This document shows positions 43,824 through 55,965 of a DNA stretch of 64,000 nt, one piece after another. The notes beneath the pieces are model-generated. The model saw only the letters and a list, made by a program, of their open reading frames with translations. It was not told where the DNA came from and did no database searches. The stretch is taken from positions 9,982,001 to 10,046,000 of the forward strand of contig JACDQD010000004.1 of NCBI GenBank assembly GCA_019843655.1, read 5' to 3'. This stretch comes from Lethocerus indicus (lineage: Eukaryota; Arthropoda; Insecta; Hemiptera; Belostomatidae). A program made the translations under genes and the position numbers. Positions within the stretch are counted from its first letter, which is position 1. Each line of letters begins with the position of its first letter.

Positions 43824-46800
43824 AAAGTCTACATATAAATTATGGATATAAATGCTTTCGTCATAGAGCACTTGGAATCGTTTAAATCGAGAGTAAATAT
43901 GTGGATGCCCATATTTCTTTACGCCCCAACTTAATGAATTCTCGTCCGCATGGACCCTGAATCTAAACTACTGCAATTGTTATCGAAAATCAAATACAAA
44001 TACCAAATGAATATTAATTTCACCAAGGAAAATAATTAACTAACGGAATAATTTCAGGACTGACTTAAGACCATGTTTTTATATTATAAAAATTTTAATG
44101 TATCCGAAACTGGCGATCATAATGAAGCAGCAATCTGCAAGAAGCGAGACGGTCGATGAAGCTGCTCATTTCGTGATTGAAAATCACATATATACCTAAG
44201 CTTAGAGTGTTTCCTGAATAATCAACAAAGTATAAGTTTCCACAGTGATCCATGAGTACGCTAAAAAAATGTATACATTTAACAATTGTAATCACTTTAA
44301 AATGATAATAATTACTTACAAAGTACAGACTGTATCCTGAAAATATAACTATTACATAATTAAAATTCTAGTTATTGTTCGAATCTATTTAATAATGTTT
44401 CGACAACAAAGCTTAAAATAAAACAACAATACAATTAAAAATAGGACAGAAAGCGCCCGGAATATTATTATAAATCAAGGAGGCATTACTCCAAAATATG
44501 CCCGCTAATCTTTAATGAATGATACCACCTTGACTGACCTATAACAGGAATCGGACACAAGAGAAGAGCGAGAGACGAGATGGTGGGTGTCCGGAGGCTG
44601 GCACAGTACTGATGCGGGGCGGCCAGTTAGGCAAGTCCCGCGACACAGCCAAGCCCGCCCCACCTGGCCTACCCTGGGCCCCTTCCTCGCCCGCCCTCTC
44701 TCAAAAGAAGAAAGTGAAAACGCATCTCCTCCAAGAATGCCGTCCCCGATGACCCCGATCAGTTAGCGGGTGGAGACCGATTTATGCACTACGGATTTCC
44801 GCTCAACCTATCTACCGGTTAAGACGTTTCATCGTAAAATCGTTAACGTCCCACCAAGAGGGAATCACTCCCCAATAAACTCCTCAGAGTTTAATGCGTA
44901 CAATTTGTATATCTTATTTTCTATTCCCCGCCCAAAAATGCAAGGGGCAGCAGCAAAAACCCTTCATTTAACCAATACACTTAAAAAGGAATTAATGTTA
45001 AATAAAACCGTAGACATAAGTGAACCCGAAGAAGGTCTTATGTGAACGTCATAAGTTTTCTTGTGAATACCTGATGCAATTTCTGGTATTGTAGCCTGTA
45101 GGGGTGTCTGATCGTCCCAAACCGTATGTTCCTAAATCAACTTATATTCAACTCAGAAGCTTGACTGCTTAGGTGGTGATAAAGTAAGGTGAAGAAATAA
45201 ATGCGTTGAGAACTAATTAATGAATTAATCATAAAATGCCAATTCAGGTAGCCACACTGTTATGCTTGATAATCGTCCTTTCGTGTAAAAGTTTTTTATG
45301 GTAATAAGGAGAGTGACAGGATAACAAAGAATTATTACATTTATTTGCTAATTAGATCTTGAGTAGCGATCTTAGAAACAATATCCCCGGCACGCTCGTA
45401 TACTTTCTCGGTTTTAGTACCACACAGTTGTATAATAAACTGTTTCATATCACTTTAATGACTACCATGAAAGCTAGTACAATTGGTGGACGTCACGATC
45501 ATTCGCCAAGTCATCTAGAAACAGTTTCATCTAATACCCTTCGTAACAATAATTTAATTCTTCGCTACCTATGCAGAGAGCGCAAAATGCATGTAGAAAA
45601 TAAACATTTCATCCAGTAGGGTGGTGACGCAAGGTCAGAGGCCTATAACAACGGGAAGGGGGTGCTTTCCCCACCCCTACCAGTGGCATAGCAACTAGAT
45701 AGAGGAAGTAGACATGTAGGCATGCGATACAACTGAACCGGACCAAATATCCAAGTGTCAGGTATCACAACAGTGTCGCTTGACAAAGTATCGGGGGGGA
45801 TGCCTTCTACCAGCCAGTACCGCGACAGGGATGACGTGATTAAGCTTATGAGACACTTATAGAGGATTCAGAGAGTAAAGCCTTCATGTACCGCAGAAAA
45901 AAAGGTATAGGGTACTCGATTTTTTTGTTGTCGTTCCAGGATACGGCCATTTGCAGGCCAATATCTGCAGAAAAGACCAAAGACTAAAATTAAGCCCCGC
46001 ACAATCTCTCGTTTTGTTTTTGCAGCACTGATCTGCTTTCCACTCTGGAGAGGGATTGTCGGGATAGAATAGCTCTTGCGCAATGCCCCCTAAATTAAAC
46101 GCTAATGCGAATTGCCAACTCGCACCTGTTCCTTCCTCGAAACGAGAAAGGTGGGAGGAGGGCGGCTCCATGAAAAAGGGAACATTTCTCTCCTTTACGA
46201 CCGATAAAAATTTCCGAGACCGGATCGAGTTACTTTCACTTCAGCTGGGAGAATGAATTGTGACAAAAACGAAACGTATGACACTCAATTATAATGTTTA
46301 CTCTGTTCCTCCATACAAATCGTCAAATAAGAGATTAGTCGTATCCGAAGATCAGTTTTACTCAACGTTATATCGAGAAATTAAGTAGTTATTTAATGAA
46401 TGAATATTCATTAAATATTTTCGGTATCGGACCCCCTCATTGCTATGACGCAATAAAGCGACGAATCACACAAACACTTTTTATCGATTAGTGAATATGT
46501 TTCTACAATAGACTACTACTAGAATGAAGCACCAGTCCCTTTCATTCAAAAAGCTCAGTTCTCATAAATAGTATTCCTGTTAGAGGATTCCGTAAACATT
46601 CCGTAACCGGTTTGTACAATTTTCTACAGAACCAAACATGTCTTTCTCGAAAACATTTACTCTATTGAAGTAATAAACACAAACTCGATAGACCTGTAGA
46701 ATGGAAATGGTTTAATTAAGAAGCTTGTTTGAAACAGTAGGTCTTGAGAATGAATTAAGAACAGCAGTGAATATTGGTGAACTCAAGCATCGGACAAGTC

Positions 46801-49800
46801 AATATTATGTTGTACAAGACCATATCGTCGAAAAAGATTTGTTATATAAAACTGTATACTATTACTTTGATTCGTAGTCTTACCGGAGGCACTTCCGGAG
46901 TAATTTTTGAATTTAGTATTTCACATATGATTCGTTAGTAATCAAAATAGTCGGGAAGAAAGTCTACTTATGTTGGTTATTTTTTTTAAAGCACCGAATT
47001 ATCGTCGTTATTTATAATGAGAAAAATGGTCAGTAAGCCACAAGGTGAGCAGACGAAGTGAAAGACGATAAAGAAAAGGCGCCGTGTAGAAAGTTTCGAG
47101 GGGCGACGTCTGAATGAAATTCGAATATGTACAAAACGGGCGGAAGTGTTACTTAAATGGGAATGAAAAGTGAATGAAAAAGGCGAGGAGTCACGGAGTA
47201 GCGCTGTGGGAAAGGGGCCTCTGACAAAAGGGGCCAATTAGGCAAACCGTGCCAATGTCATTGTCGGCCGGCGCTCACAATAACCGGCCCCAATCATCTA
47301 CGCCAGAATTTACCAGCACTATTTGCGAACCTTCGTACAATGAAATTGGGAATAATTCGTCCAATTAAAACAGGCGGAAATTGCTCGGTGCGGGCACGAC
47401 GAATATTCCAGTCAAAGGGCTGTAGCCAGTCCAGTAGTGAGGCTAATATAACAGGCGGGCAAAACAAGTTTGCACAAATTACGGTAAAGAAATAAAACGT
47501 TGAATTTAGCCTTTGCATAAATGCTGCACTGTTGCATATCTAGTGATTATAAGCGCTTTTTATCTAGTGATATTATGTAATTATATGCATATAAGCGATT
47601 ATATAAGCTGCGTTAGGTAGACGCCTTTTTTTAAACCCGAATAGGATTAGGTAAATGCGACTTATCTAAGAATTCAGCGGGTATTTTTTGAGTCAGTAAA
47701 CTATTAATAGAGATTCCCTTCCGCTTCCTGTCGGGACTACTGGGGCAAGTGGAGCCGCCCTGTCTTGTGGGCATGTGTATGTGTCCTGTTGACATTTCTG
47801 AAAGAAAGGGGAACGCAGACGGAAACCGGTCTGGGAAAAGGCGGCCCTCTGCTTTGACCAAAGTAAAAGTTGACCCGGTAGGAAAAAGAAGTTAGTGCAT
47901 CGGCCACTCACGCGCCCCGTGGCATTCTATCTCATTCCATTCCAGCCCTCTGCAGGTGCAACGCCTACCGCTTACTTATTAATTGCATATATTTGATGTC
48001 ATTATCGTAAAGAATGCCATCTGAGGACTTGAATAACAAAATATCAAATTACGACGCCCATTTACAAATCTATGGAACCTATGTAATCATCTGGCTTCTC
48101 CATAAGTACAATAAGACGTAGTATTCCGGGGAAATACACTATTTAAATTAAAGAGGTTCAAATAAAATAGTTTAGCACGAATATATAGATAAGAGCAAAT
48201 ATATATTTTATATATCTTATCGCTCCCAATGGTCAACACAGTATACGGAAATTGCCAAACATTTCAACTTCATTACATAACTAGAACGTTTTGTTCATTG
48301 GACCTTGTTTCGAACATGCACAGATATCAAACATTTCTCAATATTTCCGCTCGCGTTTCGATAGTCTAATTACGGAGTGTGACAACAATATTAGAAGTAT
48401 ATTGAGCAATGGAACGTCAGAATGAAAAATTGAATTGATACATAGTTTCAGGCAACATAAAATGAATATGATTGTGCGAAGGTAAATTTCATTTTTTTTT
48501 TGGTTAGCATATCATGATCGTTTAATGTATTTATAATAATCTATATGTCTGCTAAACCTTATGTGATCGAAAAGGCAATTAGGCGCATGGAATCTGAGAC
48601 GATAAAATTTGAATTTTATCGGACAACACCAGAGTGGTGGAAAATATCGACAACCGAAATCCGAAAATACATCACTGTATTTGCAATTATTTGTAAGTAG
48701 CGAAGGCTAATTTTTAATTAGTGCGTGTTAATTTATCTAATAAAAACATCCAAAAAAACACTGATTTAAGACAAAAATACTGATAGGAGTCAAGAACAAG
48801 AAGGAAGCACTTACCACGATAACATGGGGGACTTAAACATCGCTTACAAAAATAGTATATTAAGCCACTTTCATTCCCAGATACGCACAAAAAAGGAAAC
48901 GTTACAGGAAGTTTACGCAACAAAGTCAAAGTCAAGTCCGACGGAAGTTATCGAGGATGACTTTCTTTGACCAAGGTTATGGCAATATTAAGTTGTTTTG
49001 GAAACGTTCTGTTTCCTTCTAAACTTAGCCTAAATTACGTCACGGCGTCCAGATGTTACATTGTTGTTATGGGAAAGTTAATCTGCAATTTACAAAAAGA
49101 GAAAGTCAGGGCGGGCAATTAAATAAATTTCAATCCGCCGAGTCATACCCAAAAAACGTCGGAATAACACTTATTGGTTTTATTCAAGCAGTATTGGTAA
49201 AAAAAATTGGCTTCGTATAATTTTATTTGTTCACATTAAGCGAAACTATCAAGTATAAAAGGTCGACTTTCGCTCTCACACAGTCTAAGCTCTTATATGC
49301 AAGTTGGTTCAAGGTTGCATTATTCTGTTGTAGTCTAATTTAGAGATAGATGGACAGTGGGAAAAACTCGATGGAAGACAATTAATAATAATTAATGAAT
49401 ACAAGTATAAATTACATTATTCGTGCAGTACTATCCTGTCGTACCATAGAATCTTCAGCAACCAATATTTTGAGTTGGCAAATAAGTCAATGCGTATTTC
49501 ATCGATAGATCTCTTATCTATATTCTTAAGCATGTTTACATCGTGGAACTGATAAAGTGTTCTGATATGTTATTAGTTGGTACTCTATGAAACATTCAGT
49601 AGCAAACCGATGTGTTTTACGTTAGGTTTTCAGATGTCAATTTGACGCATCATACAAAGAGAATTTCAAAATTACGACACTTTTGAAAAAATAAATTTCC
49701 ATAATCGATACCAATTGCCATAGTACAACACGAGAGATAGCAGGGAAGCTAAAGGTATCCCATAGATGCATTGAAAACCATTTGAAACATCTTTGGTACC

Positions 49801-51262
49801 AAAAAGTGTTCGATATATGGATACCTCATCTCGCGGGTGCAAACATCTGCAATTACTTAGTTGCCAGCCCAATATGTCTAGTTACAAAGAGTTTGATATG
49901 TGTGATCTCATGTGGTATTACATTTATCTGTAATTTGAAATAGCTGAATTCCATTGCATTGTCACGTTTTCTTTTCTAAAAACCAAATCAAATGGTTGAA
50001 TTGACTATTGGCTAACTCCCAGAATTAAAGGACTTCTCCAGTAACTGTTTAATGGGAATTAGGTATTCGTCAATTAGAAATTGCTTAATTGATCATCTCT
50101 AAACAGGTTCTTACAATGAAATCGTTAATTAGAGAAGAACAACACCGTTTTAAGCTGTCACAGTAGTGTCCAATCCGGTAATCATGCACAAACTTGCAGT
50201 GAGGCAATAGCAGGCACTTTACAAAAGCCGGTGTCCAAACATAATTGGATATATCATTAAGTTAGTACACTAAAGAGAGATTCCTTTAGGCACACAGAGT
50301 AATCTATTTATGAAAAAGATTGCTTAAATTCTCCTTGAGCAGTAAATTAGAAAAGAAAGGAATTATATATTTATCAACTTGACTTTGCCTCAATTAGATT
50401 TATCTACACACCATACAAGTGTGAACTAATTATATGAGCATATGTGATAATTTAATTAGGTATATCCACCAAACCTCTAAACTCATAATGAATTGATAGA
50501 GTAGATTAAAAAAAGAAATATTAGAATGAATTATAATGCTAGAGATTATATCTTAAATATCCTATGGGATTAATGCAATGGTAGAATAGGGTATAATCTA
50601 AAGAACAAGAAAATGTGCCCCCACTAAATCTCCCTGTCATACAAATATTGCCACCGTTCAAAAATAAACAGAAATCGACCTTCATGTTTAAGAATATCTG
50701 ACAGTTATTTAATATCAAACACATGAAAGTGTTCATGGTTAAATAATTTCGTTTAGTTTTCAAACGTTCATTTGGAAATGATTTTAGACACGTGATTTGT
50801 GCCGAAGTGATTTCGAACAAGGCGCGCCATCTGTCAGTTTTAGGAGGAACTGAAAGCGCTAATCAAATTGGGTTACCGGGATTTACTTTCATTTCCTGGC
50901 ACCTAGCCCCGTTACCGCAACCTATCGTCAACGAGTATTTGATACTGATTTGTTCTGTCAAACTTAAAATTGAGGGCCTTAGCATTCGATTGCAGAAATT
51001 GTTTTGCACGAAGTACAACTTTTTTCATACAGAAAACCGATATATCGATAAAAATCGATAAATGTAAATTATACTAAATGCATTACTATCACGCATGTGT
51101 TTGTATGCTAAAGATATACATACATAAATCAATTTTGTGTCGCTGTAAATTAACACGTAACATTCTATAATATTAACCACGGTGAGTGTATTGTGACTAA
51201 TAGACAAGAGGAAAACAAAAATATATAAGTATATAAATATAGAAAGGTCATCTATTATGTAT

Positions 51263-51265
<3 letters not shown>

Positions 51266-51317
<52 letters not shown>
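51266..51317. repeat. (TA)n microsatellite
   Basis: Uninterrupted TA repeat, about 1 kb before the PLE remnant. Confidence 0.96.
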
Positions 51318-51319
<2 letters not shown>

Positions 51320-52369
51320 GTTTCCCTTCCTTTAGTTGCGTCTTAAGTTAGGCTAACTTGTTGGTAGCAAACGAATAATGAGGTAAGACTCCTTTCACTA
51401 GTACGGTACGTCACACCTCTAGCAAAAAAAATTTTAAATTTTAAATTCATTACTCCGTAAAAGGTCGTTGGTGTTCACTTAACCACTCCAGCATTTAATG
51501 AGCACCACTAATGGATGTTTCTTGTACGAGTACTATAATATAACGAAAACATCGTTAAGGGTAACAAGAATTACCACCAGCCAGAGAAGTTTAACACCTT
51601 CGCAATAATAATTTCAATATTTGGGGAAAAACAATCGATGAAAGGAATGTTTTGATTGGTGTATAGTTGATAATCGTAAGGGAAACTCGTTCTTAACGCT
51701 TGAAGAGAAACGGACTTATCATTCTGTCAATGCGGATTACCGAGCACGCACTTACCGTTGCACAATTGCGCATGATTGGCTAGCGCTTGCATATCGAACG
51801 AAATTAATTTCTCGTTAGGGAAAGCAAAAATTATGTTTCGACTGGGATCATTTGTCAGTCCCTTTGAAGGAGTGTCATCGGCACGATTAAGTAATTGTAC
51901 TTAAACGCCGTTGAATCAGCGACTTCAATGCACAGAACAGGCATTCTATTTTTTTTAATATCCCCAGGGGGTTTATGGCATTGTCGACCTGATTTCATAA
52001 TTCCTGAAGGACATATCGTTCTCCAGCTATATCAGTCGTAAATAACAACTCCAGGTATAGCCAGCCGGCACATTTATTGACTCCCATAAACAGAACCTAT
52101 CGGCACTATAATTTTTTCTTCACCTAATTTCGGCTTTATAAGCCACAAATAAAATTAAAACGTCTTTAAGCGAAATATTGGTAATTGGTAATATGGTATT
52201 TCCGGTTGTTGGAAAAGTTGATTTACGACCCAAGGATTGGTTTACTCATTTTATTGTGCTATAAATTTGGATTAATTATTATATCATTGTCATAATATGG
52301 TAGAATATTTTTACCTTCCATTCATTATAGAATGAACATGTCATTAAACATATAACATGTTGTTGAAAC

Positions 52370-52925
52370 ATGTTAAAATGTGATATTAGCAAAAAAAACT
52401 ATTTTATAACTGTAGAGACAAAGTATAAAACAGAATCCAACTTCGCCAACCACATTATACACTCCGGACAGGAGACAATGAACATCAACAAATTATTACA
52501 CCCAGGCACGAAAGGCAAAGAGATATATATAATAGTGAACATGGAGATATTTAAACACAAACAAAACCAGATTATAAGTGAAAAAATAAATTCCCAAAGC
52601 GACGCCATATTTGCCCCGATAATCCTATTAAAGGATCTCACTCCCCCAACCATCACCACCACCCCCTTTTTGACAGACAATCCGACATAGACTTAAGTCA
52701 TTAACAAAAATCCCAAAAACACAATGAAGACAGAACCACACGCCCCAAAACACAATAACGAGACACGTATATATACACACGTCAAACAGACAACCACCAC
52801 AGTACAAGTGACAGTGACAGTGCAGTGAGGATGCCCGAACAACATCCAAAGTGCCAAAAGTGACTAACTCCGCTACTGAAGATGGCGAGCAGCCGAAACC
52901 GGTCTAGCAAAAGACCAAACGAGCG
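52370..52925 (+). mobile_element. 5'-truncated Penelope-like element: GIY-YIG ORF tail plus hammerhead
   Basis: An open frame at 52370-52690 encodes 106 residues with SNFANHIIHSGQETMNINK, LLHPGTKGKE, MEIFKHK, QIISEKIN and SDAIF. This order matches the C-terminal part of the PLE GIY-YIG endonuclease domain, commonly (S)NFAxHI, H, NI, LH...KG, E.EI.KH, ILN(D/E)Q, IF. The catalytic GIY and YIG strands and the whole reverse transcriptase are missing, so the copy is dead. A hammerhead ribozyme follows 180 bp after the stop, where PLE terminal repeats carry one. The element boundaries are approximate. Confidence 0.72.
52872..52908 (+). ncRNA. Type I hammerhead ribozyme with minimal stem III (PLE)
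   Basis: Stem I is GCTA (52872-52875) pairing with TAGC (52905-52908). The core CTGAAGA (52876-52882) fits CUGANGA. Stem II is GGC (52884-52886), loop GAGCA, GCC (52892-52894). Then GAAA (52895-52898), stem III ACC/GGT without loop, and GTC (52902-52904) with cleavage expected after C52904. All core residues are present. Hammerheads with a very short stem III, active as dimers, are known in Penelope-like elements. Confidence 0.8.
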
Positions 52926-53435
52926 AGAGGAGACAGAAACACACATCTACGGTATTTCATAACTGTTAAGCTGAAATTTCAAACTAAAAGAATTTCATGA
53001 ACGCTTGCGCCAACGTGTATCAATCATGCCTAAATTAACAGTAAATTAATTAACAGTAAATATTGTGGAGGACATTGGTCGTCCTTGGTCTAACGATGAT
53101 TATCAATCGATCAAGAAATTTATTGCGCCCATATCATTACGCCCATTACAACATTACCACCCGAAGTCACTGATCTTTTATTACATGGAAGTTTGGGTCT
53201 ACTCAACATTCACTTTTGATAATAATCTACGCTGTATTTCCTTTTTTAGATTGGGCAATATTCTGAACATTAATAAAGATTCTATGAACCATAATTCCTT
53301 CCTATTTGAACATTTTTCATACTATTCTACGATAACAACTAAAGGTAATCTAAGCATTTTGCGAACTATTTTGAACTATAATAAACAATTTATGAAAATA
53401 GTAAAGTTATGATTACCAGTTACCACTCGCGTGTT

Positions 53436-53471
53436 TGGTCTTTTGATAGACCGGTTTCAGCTCATCTTCAG
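53436..53471 (-). repeat. Decayed inverted copy of the PLE hammerhead
   Basis: The minus strand reads CTGAAGA, TGAGCT, GAAACCGGTCTATC, AAAAGACCAAAC. It is clearly homologous to 52876-52919, but stem II is collapsed and stem I no longer pairs. With the copy at 52.87 kb it forms an inverted pair about 560 bp apart. Confidence 0.75.
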
Positions 53472-55670
53472 GAGAGAATTGTATTTATTTCACAATGAAA
53501 ACTGCGTTGAAACAACTTCTTTAATAGAAAATAAATGGATACTAATGCTCCGATAGTATAAATATTCTCAATGTACTCATTGTGTATACAATATATTAAT
53601 GTATACTCCGAAATAAATATGCTATACTAGTTTCTTCACCATTACTTTAAGTATCCTTCAGAGTTTTGAACACTTCAGATACCTAAGGAAAAATTCAGTA
53701 TGAATTCGATTTGATTAAACGATTTTTTTCTAAACATTTTTCAAACCAGAAAATTGCTTACTTTCTATTTCCCATGATTCATAATCTCAATGATACAAAT
53801 CGGACTCGATAATCCGGTAAGGAGAATGGTAATAAGGGCATCTTCGGGTTATTTTTCGTCTACGCCGCTTTCCGCTCAGAGAAAGTTAATTGGTCAGATT
53901 TACTTGATGCTAATTAAAACGGTTTGGGCTACGGATTTTTTTTTCGACCGAAAGGTAAAGGAGGCCGAGGCGTCATTGCGCACAGCTTTCGCTGAATCAA
54001 CAATGTTAAAGGGCGAACAGATATTCTGTGTAATGGTGGAAAGGGGAAAAAATAAGGCGGCATTAGTTTCACTTTCTTCACACCGCGAGCCCACGCTCTC
54101 GGACGACTCGTCTCCCAGTCGTGGGCCCTCCGCGAAAGCACAGCTTTCACCATTTCGCGAAATAATAATTCCAAATCAAAATAGTTACAATTTACAATAA
54201 GTGTTATAATTGAGCCAAAAACGAACTAAGCTCAATTTACTCAACCTTTCTTTTACGGCGATTAAAAATTAATTACATTATCTAAATCGTAACGAATTGA
54301 AATTATATCAATAACTGTATAAATTCCCACAACCGAGGGAAACAATGCAGTTTGTGCTTGATTTGTATTATGAGGGGGGTTCTATTATCTATAGACGTTA
54401 TCTCGTATTGTTTAAAACACTAGAGGCAGAAATAATGCCTCTTAATGTAATTTTCATCCAATTTAATCCCAATCTCGAGAGATAATGGTTCTACGCTAAT
54501 TAGTTAACGTAGTTATTCAGGTTATCGGAGGGTAAACTGTGGGATTACAATCCCACAATTATAACAAATCCCTGTACTGCCCATGCAATGCTTGCCACTA
54601 TATTCTGAACTAGTAGTCTGCCAAACTATTTTAAATTCACATTGGGCATTGATGCCAGTGTCGAAACTCTCCCTCAAAAAAGAAATCGAAAGCTGTAAAA
54701 TGTATTACATTAATTATATGGCTTCAAGGTCAGTGAAGGAGCGGAATGAGCTCGAATAAAAAATTCTTCTATAGAAAAACTGTCGATCTTAACAGCCAAT
54801 GTTCTTCAAGAAATGTCAAAGGTGATAACCAACCAGTACAAGTAAATGAATCATGCATTTTCCGATTAATGAGAGCTTTCTACTTTCATACTCTTCATTA
54901 TTCGGTATAGTTAGAAAACACAACTAACAACAAAACCTGCTCGCAACCTGTGCTCTGGACCCATACGACATATACAAAAACTTAGAGGCTTCCCGTACGT
55001 CATAATTTCTTTAAAACTGGATATTGTAATCAAATCTTTAATTTCTGTTAAATAAATAGATGAAAATAACGGCCGCGTGTTTGATTGCAAGTTTAATAAT
55101 AGAATATATTTTTTTTAATTATATTATTGTTATTATTATTTTTTTAAATTATTTTATTGCCACAACTGTAAAAATACAATTAGCGACATTGATGTTCAAG
55201 TAGCACTAGTATTGGAGAATAACGGAGGTGAAACCGAATAGCTTTCCCCCTTTTTTGCATTTTAATTGAATTTGAATTTGAAATCGCTAGGCCACTTTTC
55301 ACGCGTCTCTCAGGAACGTTTGAGATGGCGGGAATAAGTAGGGTTTGGATCATAGGATTAGGATGATACGTTAATTTCGAGTATGGAATTTGTTGTATGG
55401 CTAGGTTACGGTCAAAGGGAAGATCTGTATGTAGGGAGAGGTTCGAGACATACTAGGGTGCGTTAGATATTTTTCTTAGTATTTTCGATTCTTGACAATT
55501 TCGCCAATGAGATTTGAAACCGGGATCTTAAGGTCGGGCGCCCCGATGCTTCGGTATTGAAAATAGTATTTCTTTCACTTTGCGCATACAGCGCAATTGG
55601 TACCGTTGGCCACGGTTGTGCGCTTACTTAAATTCGAAGATTCAAAAGTAAAAAAATTCAAAGTACTCAC

Positions 55671-55935
55671 CGAAGGGTGTCCGGCTGTGGTTTATAGCGG
55701 CGAGGGTAGATGAGAGGCACTAAACTAACCACACTGAGTTGACAAGAACACATCAACACCGACCGACCGCGTGACTGACTGGAAGGCTCGTTTCTGCCTT
55801 AGACTGAGGGACCGGGCGGCGACTCCCCACAGAATCTCCTGCTGGAAACCAGATCAAGGATAAGGCAGAGCACAGTACTCACAACACTCACCTTCCCAAA
55901 CTGACCTGTCGCTCACCAATAACCTAGTCTGTAGT
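55671..55935 (-). other. Candidate non-coding first exon (proximal)
   Basis: This GC-rich leader follows the TATA box at 55.96 kb. It ends at donor GTGAGTACTT (from 55670); an earlier alternative donor GTGAGTG starts at 55891. No convincing ORF starts in it. It could splice to the acceptor at 36345 across about 19.3 kb as an alternative first exon of the secreted-protein gene. Confidence 0.45.
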
Positions 55936-55957
55936 CTTTCACTTGAAAGTGTTTGTG

Positions 55958-55965
55958 TATTTATA
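55958..55965 (-). promoter_or_regulatory. TATA box of a minus-strand promoter (proximal candidate)
   Basis: TATAAATA on the minus strand. It is followed by TTTCAAGTG (initiator-like), repeated CAGTCAGTC-type motifs and two consensus donors, a layout typical of insect secretory or cuticle gene promoters. Confidence 0.5.

Larger units (their letters stand above)
36345..55670 (-). other. Putative very large first intron / upstream region
   Basis: Between the first coding exon and the proximal promoter I see repeats, the PLE remnant and a GC-rich patch at 44560-44740, but no convincing exon. The longest ORF nearby (53790-54200, 136 codons) has no recognisable domain and no homologous structure. 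Confidence 0.45.

Noticed and set aside
53065..53412. 115-codon ORF between the inverted PLE tails as a PLE protein
   Set aside because: No reverse transcriptase or GIY-YIG motif is visible; it is AT-rich and likely a chance ORF.
53790..54200. 136-codon ORF on the plus strand
   Set aside because: No domain, signal peptide or family resemblance; an ORF of this length is expected by chance in 64 kb with six frames.
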